From positions 1 to 64,000 of the forward strand of contig BDIU01000382.1 in NCBI GenBank assembly GCA_002118135.1: a DNA stretch of 64,000 nt, in the 5' to 3' direction. This stretch comes from Trebouxia sp. TZW2008. Its lineage: Eukaryota; Chlorophyta; Trebouxiophyceae; Trebouxiales; Trebouxiaceae. The translations under genes were made by a program, and so were the position numbers. Positions 10,910-21,221 of this stretch are shown here, piece by piece; positions within the stretch are counted from its first letter, which is position 1, and every line of letters starts with the position of its first letter. Under the pieces are notes generated by a model. It saw nothing but the letters and a program-made list of their open reading frames with translations. It was not told where the DNA came from and did no database searches.

Positions 10910-12306
10910 TAGTGTTGCAGTGCATCCTATGTCAGCAACAAATCACGGCTGCAACTGTGACTGCATACAGGGTCACAAAATGACTGAACTGCCATGCGTT
11001 ATGCATTGGTAACATCGTTACATAATCACATTGCTGGTCCATAATCTTGTCATGGAGCAAGCTTGTCAAGGCAGGCTATGCCACATGAAGGTGTCCTCCT
11101 GGATTACCTGCTATTGTGATGCTGAATCATTGTTACAGTAGGGCATGTATGTGACTTGCTTCAACTTCAGCGCAAGTGCGTGTCTTGGTCCATGCTATGA
11201 TATTGCAGCTGCAAGGGCTGCTGTGTTCTTTGACACAGTCTCATACACAGCACCGACAGACATGTGCCGTACAATGCCTACGCCACCTTGTTGTTTGCAG
11301 GGTCACCTTTTATATTGAGTACCCAGATTGAAGAAAGAAGGTTTGAATGAAATGAGGCTACAGCTCTAGCACAATGCTGAGATGCATATTACTGTGCCAA
11401 AATGCACAGAAAAAGAAACAAGAAAAGTCTACGCCGTTGAGCGTCATAACAGGAGCCTCTGGCCAAAGAGCTCGAGGCAGCTTGGGAAGTCCACATATAT
11501 ACTTGTGCCAGCCGGGCTGAAGCGTTTTGCTATGATAACGTTGAGTGCAGATCAGCTGGGCACGAACCATGTGTGTATGCATAGCAGTGAGTATGACTGC
11601 TGATGCAGTAATGCTGAGTGCCCGACGGAAGGCTTTTGATTGGCTACCTTGGCCACAAAACAAGAGAGAACAGGATTGCCCAGCAGACATCACCAGTACT
11701 AATTGCGCTTGTTGAGTGTGCACCACGACACAGGCTTGGTCACCTCAGGTAGCTTGATAAGCTCTTTGAGACCACTGGCATTAGACAGACTTTGTACAGC
11801 CTTGGTAGTGCTAGCTACCAGTCAGCAACCTTGATACACAGCAGAGCCCATAGTTGAGATGCAGCGGTGTACTTGCGATTACTCAGCAAACAGCAGTGCA
11901 GCTGCTAGTTTGCCAGCTTTGTAAAGGTCGAGTCAGTGTTTGCCAAGCCTGTGACCCGCTTGAGGCACAGTAAGCCAGGTCTAGAGACCTAGTCTACAAC
12001 ACTAATTGATTCAGAGATTTGTGCCATCCTTTTGCTGGATGTTATCATGCTCACTGATCAGTGCTTCAAGCTTCCCCTTGTGTTATGACATGCACGCCTT
12101 AGCATTGACTTCTAGGTGCACAGTTGTTTACCCCATTTTGTTTTGACTTCATGGATCACATCATAATGAGATTGGCATGCGCATGGCCAGACTATGACAA
12201 TTCTTGTGCCAAATTGGCTGGTGACCTGCTCTAGGGTACCTTCTCAAATGTTTGCCTGCTTGTGCATCGCTTGAATTGCTCCATTTCGTTGCATTCCTCT
12301 GCTTGC
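10910..12306. other. Intergenic region upstream of the SDR gene
   Basis: No gene recognised on either strand. Short open frames here have no family signature. It should contain the SDR promoter. Confidence 0.45.
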
Positions 12307-12310
12307 AGGG

Positions 12311-12345
12311 GGGTTTAGCTACACCCCTGCGGGTTTAGCTACACC
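12311..12345 (+). repeat. Direct 15-bp repeat upstream of the SDR start
   Basis: GGGTTTAGCTACACC occurs exactly twice (12311-12325, 12331-12345), about 100 bp before the ATG. It could be a paired regulator site in the promoter or 5' leader, or a simple duplication. Confidence 0.5.
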
Positions 12346-12441
12346 TTTTTGTATGCATTACACGACAGCTGCACTGTCTGCCCTATCGTGCACTTGCTCC
12401 TGGTGTCGCGGAGCAACTGCATTGCTGTGACCCGAACAAGC

Positions 12442-15400
12442 ATGGCGCCAACGCTGGGATCCAGCTCGACAGCTCTGCAGGCTCTTCGCGGAATTGACTT
12501 GACAGGCAAAACAGCAGTGATCACAGGTAAGCTTGCCCTGTACACAGACTCTCCTGAGCGCGTCTCGCAATTTGGTACAAGGCAGCGCATGCCTGATAAC
12601 TATGATCATGACTATGATCATGTTTCGGCGCATTTGACCATCCGCTTCACCTGGTTTTGCCTCGACAGGAGGAAACTCGGGGCTTGGCAAGGAAACAGCG
12701 CGTGCTCTGGCTCACGCGGGAGCGCGCGTGATACTTACCAGCAGGAATGTGCAAGCGGGGCAAGATGTCGCCGATGAACTACGAACGTCGGGCGTCAAGG
12801 TCAGTCTAATCTCTGCTGCTGATAACTACAATTTTACTTGCTTGCTGAAGGTTTGAGCGCATGCTGCAGGGACAGCTTGAGGTGGCACAACTGGACTTGG
12901 CAGATCTGAGCAGCATACAACAATTTGCCAGGCACCTCAACTCTCAGCCATCAGTGGACATTCTGATCTGCAATGCTGGCATCATGGCTTGCCCAAAATC
13001 CTACACCAAAAATGGATTTGAGATGCAAGTTGGCACAAATCACTTTGGACATTTTGCCCTCACTGATCTGCTCATGGACAAGTTCAAGCAGCAGGTGACT
13101 TTGCCATAAGCCTGCTTTACGCATCTGTGACCACATCTTGCAGTATGCAAGCAGATCTCAAGGCACTGCAGTAAGTGCATGAGCACGATTTCTTATTCCT
13201 CTTGCTCTTTCTGCTCTGGCAAAATCAGGGCCTTGCATGTTCGTGTGCAAAACGTAGCTCTGAGTTGTGCATGCTGCCCCGTCTGGCATGCCTTTCATTG
13301 AACAAAATGCATTGCACCTCAAAATCCTCACTGATCCCGTCAGCTTGTCTGCCTGACGCTACATCCACTAGTAATTTGGGGCGCTCAGTGTAGCGTGTCG
13401 TGATTTGCAAGGTACACCTGTGCAGGTTTGTAGCTGTCTCACGCCATCACACGCAACATCAAATGCAAGCATTCACTGTGCCTTGCTGTATGCAGGGTAT
13501 GCCAGTGCTACCTTCACAATGAAATGCAGGCAGTCCGTGTAGCATGCTATCATGTGCAGCATACACCAGTGCAAGTTGTAGCAGCCTCATCTTCAGCACG
13601 CCAAATGCAAGCATTGACTGCAACATGCTGTGTATAGGACATAATCATGCTTCAAACACACTACAATGCAAGCCCTCAGTTGGCCATGCCATCATTTGCA
13701 GCGTACACCAGTGCGAGGTGTAGCAGTCTCCTCCTCAGCGCAGCAAATGCAAGCGGCCTACAATGCCATACAGTATGACAAGAAACACAGCAGTACAGTC
13801 CCATAGATGGCAATTAGTCACTGTTCATGCTGCTTGCGGGGTACACCAGTGTGAGTTGTGGCAGTCTCTTCCTCAGCGCATCAAATACAAACAGCCTACA
13901 ATGCCATACAGTATCACAAGAAACGAAGCAGTTTAGTCCCATAGATGGCAAGTAGTCAGTGTCCGTGCCGCTTGCAGGCCGCACCAATGCGAGTTGCAGC
14001 AATCTTTTGACTTCATCCATTGCTTACATGCGATGTCACAAGACAGCCATCATCTGCAAAGCTGGATGCAAGCGTTTACTGTAGCATGCTGTCTGCAGGA
14101 CACCCCAGTGCGAGTTGTAGCAGTCTCCTCCTCAGCTCATCAGATGGGCTCTGTAGACCTAGATGATCTCCACTACAAAAACAGGAAATACACTGCTTGG
14201 AAGTCGTATGGCCAGAGCAAGCTGTGCAATGTTCTGTTCGCCAAGGAGCTAGCAAGAAGGTACAGCATTTGTGGCATGACCCTAGGTGCATCAAAGCACC
14301 ACTGAATCAGGCACAGCTAGCGTTCCAAAGACTGCACGTGGCATGAACACATCACTGTATGCGGCACAGCAGTCATAAGAAAGTTTGCATACAGCAAACA
14401 AGCCATTCACACGGCACAGCCATCACTAATAATGCACAGCATCTTAGAACACTGGTCAGACATGTTGCATGAGTCTCCTGAGTGTTTTGCATCATGTTAC
14501 CATGCTGTTTTGCTTTATTTTTTGTGACCATCATAGTGTGCTATTCTGCATGCAGCAATAAAGTCTAGGTCATGTGTGACAATAACAAGCTACGTTGTTA
14601 TCATTTGGCTTGTTGTGCAGGACTCAAGGGACCAACATTCAAGCCTTTAGCCTTCACCCTGGGATCATCATGACCAATCTTTGGCAGCATACTCCAATGC
14701 TGAAGCCTTTCCTGAGTTTGGGCGCAAAATTCTTTGCCAAATCACCTGCGCAGGTTAGCTCTTACCAGCTTTCTGCTTTGATGCATGGAAACAGCAAAAG
14801 GTGGCAGCTGTCAAATGTCCCGATGGTCATGCCAAGCATTGCATGTGCATGAGCGATTGTTATTCTCAGCTCAAATTGCTCAGGTGGCCGCAGCAAAAGG
14901 GCATGCATATGAGGAATGAAGCCCTAAATTTCTGTCAGCTCCAGTGCAACTCTGGTTGGGTGTTATCAGACAAACACATGTCATTGCAGGTGCTTGCATA
15001 TGCATCGAGTGATTGCATGGGAACTGATAAGACTCAAGCAAGCAGTTGCGGTGCTGCAGGTGCTTGCATATGCAAGCGTCGTAACTGTTTGCTTGAGTCT
15101 TATCAGTTCCCATGCAATCACTCGATTTTCAGTTCCAGACAAACCCACCCAACTGCTTGCTCGCTCGCTCACTCACCCATGCATGACTACACGCCTTTCC
15201 CCACCGTATCCCTCTCTAGTGAGTGTTAAACGGACGATGTGGTGCCTGCTTGCCATGTTGCACGGGCTTGTGTTGGTCTTATTGAGCCTGTATGTCTTGC
15301 CAGATACGCATATGCAGCCACAGCTCCTGAGCTGAATAATCAGTTCAATGTCGAGTTGCCATGTTGCAGACAATCTGGTGCATTCTTGCATAAATTTGTG

Positions 15401-15768
15401 TTGGTCCAACTGAGTTTGTGCATTTACAGAGCGCAACAATGTCAGTGTATGCAGCCTCGGCATCTGAGCTTGATGGTCAATCAGGCGCTTATCTGGCAGA
15501 TTGCAAATAACCAACGCCCACCTGCAGCTTATAAGGGAGGGCGTGATGAATGCATGGCTTTGTGTGTATCTGATTAAGCGTGTGTGTCTGTTCACAGGGC
15601 GCAGCAACATCAGTATATGCAGCCACAGCATCTGAGCTTGATGGGCAATCAGGCGCTTATCTAGCAGACTGCAAAGTGACGAAGCCCAATGCTACAGCAA
15701 GGGATGCAGAATTGGCAAGCAGGCTGTGGGATGTGACGGCAAAGCAGTTGCGAGAGGCACAAAGCTAG
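12442..15768 (+). CDS. Short-chain dehydrogenase/reductase (retinol dehydrogenase/WWOX-like)
   Basis: Exons 12442-12526, 12669-12799, 12870-13094, 14099-14259, 14621-14753, 15598-15768 (906 nt, 301 aa, stop TAG). A classical SDR Rossmann fold is plain: ITGGNSGLGK for the dinucleotide (TGxxxGxG), acidic LDLADL after strand 4, NAGIM (107-109), catalytic Ser in VVAVSSSAH (157-159), then Y184 and K188 in SYGQSK, and SLHPGII. The TSRN after strand 2 fits NADP(H) use. The closest known group is the retinol dehydrogenase/WW-domain oxidoreductase-like SDRs, including plant TIC32-like proteins; the substrate cannot be deduced. No signal or membrane segment is obvious. Introns before exons 4 and 6 contain tandem copies of those exons' 5' ends. 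Confidence 0.93.
13400..14010 (+). repeat. Array of decayed copies of SDR exon 4 5' end
   Basis: The real exon starts at 14099 with GACACCCCAGTGCGAGTTGT after CTGCAG. Related starts occur at about 13410, 13490, 13555, 13693, 13838 and 13978 (for example GTACACCAGTGTGAGTTGTGG then CAGTCTCTTCCTCAGCGCATC), spaced about 140 bp and each preceded by related intron sequence. All lie on the acceptor side and end well before the catalytic Tyr. Confidence 0.8.
15006..15124. repeat. Hairpin with 45-bp arms in the last SDR intron
   Basis: Left arm 15006-15050 and right arm 15080-15124 are inverted copies matching at 43 of 45 positions by eye. The 29-nt loop region contains the palindrome CTTGCATATGCAAG. 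It could be a foldback MITE or a small-RNA precursor. Confidence 0.8.
15295..15515 (+). repeat. Two copies of SDR exon 6 5' end
   Basis: The real exon starts at 15598 (GAATSVYAATASELDGQSGA). Copies lie at about 15297-15345 (cATATGCAGCCACAGCTCCTG..) and 15427-15510 (GCAACAATGTCAGTGTATGC.., continuing through GGTCAATCAGGCGCTTATCT). The upper one keeps a TTTACAG acceptor-like end. Intron sequence upstream of each is also duplicated. Confidence 0.8.
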
Positions 15769-17138
15769 TCCAAGCAACTGCATTGTGTCAAATTGCAACT
15801 CTTGAGGTGTCACGCAATCCATGTTATACAGTCCAGCTGACGTGTTCGAGAGCTGATGACTGACAAGACCTGTACATGCTTTGCATTTGCATTGTAGAAA
15901 GCTCATGCTGCAAAGTAGTTCAAGGGGTGTAGGCTTACTCTTGTCAAAACGTCTGTTGTCACAAATAAGTCATTTGGGGGCAGATCACATGGAGTGTTAT
16001 GTTGCCTGTGTGTATATGTCCAACTTTTCGACTGTTTGCTGCAAGCTGGCTGCTTTGTCCATGATCTATGTAGCTCTAGCAGTTTGTGCTGAAACATCAT
16101 GTGTGTTTGTTGCGCTTGTGTGCACAATATAAAGTGTTCAGCCAGTGCAGAGACATCAGTGTTGGCAGAGTATCAAATAGTGAAATTGCAAGTATCACTG
16201 GCTGCAAATGTACTCTACAACTGTACTGTGTTAAATTCTATTCCTTGACCAGTCTTTGGTTTCAGACTCTTGGTTGACCTTGTATAAAAGGCTTCACAAC
16301 ATCCGAAGACTCGAATTTTGCGAATTGCAAGTCATGAACATCTTACCCAAAAGGGGTCGCCACCTGTGAAACACAGCCGACATCAACATAACCTTGCTTG
16401 TGAGGTAATTTGACAAACAATGTGCCTCTGCCTTCTCTGAAGCCAGCAACTGTGCACAGGGTTGCAAGTCACCAAAAGGTCAGCTAATCAAAATGCGGCA
16501 AGTGCAGTTTGTTATCAGCTGCGTTGCCAGCATTTGGTCATTGCAGTTCCGGCGTGAACCAAATTGCAAGCTCATACGAGGACCTGATCAGGTTTGGCTG
16601 GCAAGCCAGATGATTCTGTTCATTTGGGCAGCGGTTGAGATCAGATTCATGAGGCTCAGAAGTGTCCACAGTCTGTCTCAAAATTGCCCACCACATGTTG
16701 CGGGTCTGACTTCATACCCACAAAGTGAGCCTGATCACCTCAAGATTTGCCACCATGCCCTGGTGCATGCATGTGCTGCATGCTCTGAGCTGAGCTGATA
16801 TACAAAACTTCCACTGCTCTGCCCAAAGGCAGCTGTGCTTGCATCGCTGATTGCTGCAGGGCATGACTCAGTTGTTGCCCTGAGCTGTCAGGAAAGCAAC
16901 TATGCAAACATGAAGCCGTGAATGCAAGCCAGTGTTGAGAAAATTGTGATGCAGCTGTCTCTCGTCCTCATGATATCTGCACTCACAACACTTCTCAAAC
17001 ACAGACGACTTGCTGAACACACTTGTACATGCTCATGCACACATATCTGCATGAGGTAGACTGTCACAGCAACCTGAAGTACAGTCAGCACACCTGAACG
17101 GGACAGCGATCGTTTGGGAATACTGCCACTGGCTCTGA
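15769..17138. other. Intergenic region between convergent SDR and SWEET genes
   Basis: No gene recognised. It should hold the two 3' UTRs. Base composition is that of intron/intergenic DNA, rich in TGCA. Confidence 0.45.
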
Positions 17139-20100
17139 TCATGTGGGGCCCGCTGTCTGGGCGGCAGCTAAAGTACTCAAAGCAGTAGTGGTGCCAGTAG
17201 TTTGAGAATCTGGAGGAGTTTCAAGGTTGTCAGCTGAGGCCCCAAGCGTCTCAAGCCTGATGCGCTCCCTTTCCCGGATTTCTTGCCGCCTACTCAACGC
17301 ATTATGAAAGATGTCAAATGTCATTTATGTTACCAATCATTACTGATTATTGGTCTTTACTCATTAGTGCATAGCGGAGAATTGACTGCTCATCATGTCA
17401 TGTGATGACACTAGTACAATAAACAAACAGTGCAAATGCAATGCTCATTGGAACATACTTTGTGCGACGAAATGGCACTGGTAAGTTGGCCATTCATGGC
17501 ACAAAAGTTTACACGACTCAACTGAAGATAGCTGCATCATGTGCACGATTCAAGCAAGCTGCAGGACGGCATGCCCAAAAGAGCACCGATACATATATGC
17601 TTGCACGCACGAGCCTCAGTCTTGCGCCGCTGATCAGACCTGGAGAAGAGGATGAGCAGGGCCAAGCCTGAGCCCACGCACACATGAGCAGAAGCAGCAG
17701 TGTTGCTTGTGCCTGAAAGACTTGACTTGAGGGTCGACTTGCGGTGCACAAAATGGCTTGAGAAGAATCTGTGGAAGGCAATTTGCTGCTACTGTACGCA
17801 CAGATAGTGCAATTGCGTTAGGAGCATATAGATGCTCTCAAAGATGATGATGATACCTTGGGAAGAGGATGAGGAGGGCCAAGCCTGTGGTTGACAAAGC
17901 CCCTCCTATGGTCTCTGGCACCCAAATGAACGGATTCTTGATTGCCTGCAAAAGTCCGGTCAATCACAAGGCGGTCAATGAGCCAGATGGCCATCAAGAT
18001 GACCATGATGCAGCAATCCCATGGGCAATGCCAACCATTAGAATGCAAAGAGTGAAGAGGAACGGCGTTTGCTTACCAGGCCGTAGCTGAGCCACATGAC
18101 CATATTGAGGAGATTCATGATGCATTGAGAAGATTAGTAAAGCCAATCGTAAGAAAGCAAAGAACCAAGACATCTTCTTGTGTTGAGCCAAGTCTGGCAT
18201 CAGGCACTTCAGCACTTTGGCCTGATGCACAACTAGTAGTGCATAGTGCAGCAGGATCTGATGCTTACCAGGCCATAGCTGAGCCACATGACCATGTTGA
18301 AAAAGACTATGATGAAGAAAACGTAGTTCAGCGATCAGGAGTACGGTTATTCTGGATCACTTTGACAGATAAAGAGTGAATGCAAAACAGCAGCGGCAAC
18401 GCTTACCAGGCCGTAGCTGAGCCATGACCATCTTTGAGAAAAATCATGACATAGACAGAGGGGTTCAATTATGTTGACTGCTTACTTTTCATCACCTTGA
18501 TGACACGAAAGTGAAAGCAGAAGAGCAATGGCAATGCTTACCAGGCCGTATATGAGCCACATCATCATGTTGAGAAACGCCATGTTGCAGAATGCGGCTT
18601 TAGCAATGAGGAGTCCTTATTCTTGTCACCTTGACAAGTATGAAGTGAATGCAGAAGAGCAGCGGCAATGCTTACCAGGACGTACCTGAGCCACATGACC
18701 ATGTTGAGGAAAACTATAATTCAAAAAGGGGCTTCAGCGATGAGGAGTAAGATAATTTTCATCAATATGACGAGTGCAGAGTGAATGCAAAACAGCAGCG
18801 GCAATGCTTACCAAGCCGTAGCTGAGCCACATGACCATGTTGAGGAACACCATGATGCAGAACGGGGGATTCAACGATGACGAATCCTTGTTTTTCATAA
18901 CCTTCACCAGCGTGCTCAAAGGACCAGCATAAAAGAAAACTAGGCATGCTGCAGCGGCAAAACCCCTGGATGGCCCAGGATGATGTCAGCACTTTTTTCA
19001 TGTGAGATCATGTGACTGTCATAATGACAGCCACATCATGACATAAACAGCCAGTCAATCTTTACGCTTTGAGCCTATTCATGCCAGAATGGAGTGAATA
19101 ACATGCTGCAGATCCATATGTTGCATGTGTTTGTGCTGTAGCTTGCAGACTTGAGCTCAGCATTGTGTTCATGAAATTCTGCGTATAACAGGACTGACAT
19201 GAGCATTGCTCCCAGCATTTCTTGCTGAAGAACAACTCATCTTGAATAAGTGCTTTCAACAGCATCCTTGATGTTTGACAAACAAGAGCAATGCTGTTTT
19301 GACAGGTGCAAGCTATGCATGATTGCATAAGCACAGGGTTCACATGTCGCATGGCAATCAGCACTGGCAGTGAGCAGGCGTTGCATACATTCCAGATGGC
19401 ACGCATGTTTTGCATGAGTATGGCTATACTCCAAAAGCTTGGAGACTGATGTTAGTTGCCAGAAAGAGCACATGCATTGACATCTGTATGCATGGGCAAA
19501 GGCTGCCTGTGCAATTGCAAGGCAGCATGCAAGGCAAAGCATAGTGACCTACCATACAGTGTTCCTGGTGTCATTGGAGACATTGATGTGTGTAGTGACG
19601 AGGGCTATTACGGAGTAGTAGCAAGCCAGGACTAGAATGACAGCTGTCATAACGTTTTGCACCTAGAACCAACAAAGGATTTCAGGTGAATCCCTGAAGA
19701 CAGTGAGTCTCAGATGGCAATGTCAGTGTTCTGACATATGGTAGCATGGTTCACAGCCAGGTTGTTAACAGTCCACCATGCCTGCCAGCATTGACCAGCT
19801 GTGGCAATCTTGCGTCTTTGATGATAAATTACAACATCTCATGTGCAAGTGAGTTCAAACATGCTGCCAAAACGTGTGCTGCTGCCATGCAATGATCATG
19901 ACTTTACCTTGGGCGTTGCATGAGGAAGAGTAGACAGGATCAGCCACAAGCCTATGAGCAAACCAGGTGCATTGGCAAAGAAGACGAACCAATTCTTGAT
20001 CAGCGACCCATAAATCACTTGGCCACTGGTGAGGCCAAGTATGCCTGTGTACGGTATCGGATTGAGCTCCTGCAGAACGCCGCAGCGACGTTGGCTATTG

Positions 20101-20312
20101 AGGTCGGCAAGGACAACATGTATATGCTGAGTTTTCGTAGGCAACAAGATCGGACGACAGAGATCTGAGGCACATCGGCCTCGTACCCCAAGGCGTTTGC
20201 TTTTCCTGACTTGCAACACAGCCACGAAAGAGCTGCTGAACGTCAAAAGCGAGATGATGCAACCTATTGTCGGAAAGACGTAGGTCAGCAGAACGCTTGA
20301 GGCGGCTGTCAT
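17139..20312 (-). CDS. SWEET-family sugar transporter (MtN3/saliva)
   Basis: Exons in transcript order: 20312-20187, 20069-19908, 19662-19553, 18965-18812, 17945-17857, 17289-17139 (792 nt, 263 aa, stop TGA). It shows the two triple-helix MtN3 repeats joined by a linker helix: first repeat with LTYVFPTIGCIISL, KRLGELNPIPY and NWFVFFANAPGLLIGLW; second with AGPLSTLVKVM, SSSLNPPFCIMVFLN, MVMWLSYGL and NPFIWVPETIGGALS. The seven-helix length of about 260 residues is usual. SWEETs pass sugars down their gradient across plasma or vacuolar membranes. The hydrophilic tail (RQEIRERERIRLE.. then Thr/Ala-rich) is probably cytosolic and poorly conserved. The start is the first ATG in the exon. The intron after exon 4 carries five extra copies of that exon's end with donor site. 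Confidence 0.93.
17640..17690 (-). repeat. Partial copy of SWEET exon 5 3' end
   Basis: Minus-strand reading gives SGLALLILFSR followed by a GT, matching TGLALLILFPR at the end of exon 17857-17945. Donor-side copy in the last intron. Confidence 0.7.
18071..18730 (-). repeat. Five tandem copies of SWEET exon 4 end with its 5' splice site
   Basis: The motif encoding NMVMWLSYGL followed by GTAAGC occurs at the real exon end (donor 18811-18806) and again with donor-side ends at about 18071, 18263, 18401, 18536 and 18670. Period about 135 bp (192 for the last). All copies keep GTAAGC although the coding part drifts. Confidence 0.88.
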
Positions 20313-21221
20313 TTCTGTCAAGTAGTTTCAAAGCAAGAGGTACCCAACGCACACAACCAGCGCAGCTTCGCCTTCAACGCTTTTGGGTCTTCAGTAAGCG
20401 GTCTCCGCTCGATCAAGCTTAGTGGGCTGACTAACTTATTCCGTAAGGCATGATCAAACAAAACGGTTCATCTTCTTTTCTGCTCCCGCTCAAAAGACCC
20501 TTGACAATGTTTCGTAATTGCAATCCCGGCCTTGTGGTGCAGTCCTTTTTGGGTTTTGCTTGCCTGGTAGGTCACGGCATTGTGTATTGATGGTCATTCA
20601 AGCGCTTATGCTGCAAGGGCCCTGGCGCAATTACTTCCTCTGCTAAACAATAAACATGGCACAGTTTTGACTTATCTGGACTCGCTGTTGGCAGCTTTGC
20701 TTTGGAACAGTCTGAAAACATAGCTGACGTCGCTTTGCTGCCAAAAGCGCATGCTACACTGAGCCCCCATTTCATTTCCTTGACTATGTGCATGCAGCAT
20801 TGCACATGTACAACAGCACATTTGTGTCATGTTGAGACACCTGATGAGACCTAATCGTTGGCTTAATGAAGACTGCTTCTATCAGTGCGCCTGTAGAATT
20901 GCGACCATCATGCCCACGCATACGGGGCTCATTCTGGAATGCGTGCCTTGCAACTTTTACAGCTTCAAGCACAACCTCGCGTTCCAGGTGGTCTTGCATG
21001 AAGCCTGTCAACAAGCCGCTTGAAGCAGTGCCGATCTCTAATGTACACAAGACTGCTTTTATATCTCTCCTCAAAACAAACCGTATTGCAAGAGATAACT
21101 TTAGCCACTCAACACCACTACTCGAGCTGGAGTGACACTTTGTGAAATTTTGTGATACCATGTTAAACTTTGCTATCTCTGCTCTTTGTGGCTGATGCGG
21201 CATGCAAGACAATGGCAAGGG
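20313..21221. other. Region between the SWEET start and the MRF-like gene stop
   Basis: Holds the SWEET promoter and the 3' UTR of the upstream gene on the same strand. An open minus-strand stretch at 20784-21218 has no recognised family and is not called. Confidence 0.4.

Noticed and set aside
20784..21218. Minus-strand 144-codon open frame as a gene
   Set aside because: No family motif, no signal of splicing into neighbours, and it lies where the MRF 3' UTR and SWEET upstream region are expected.
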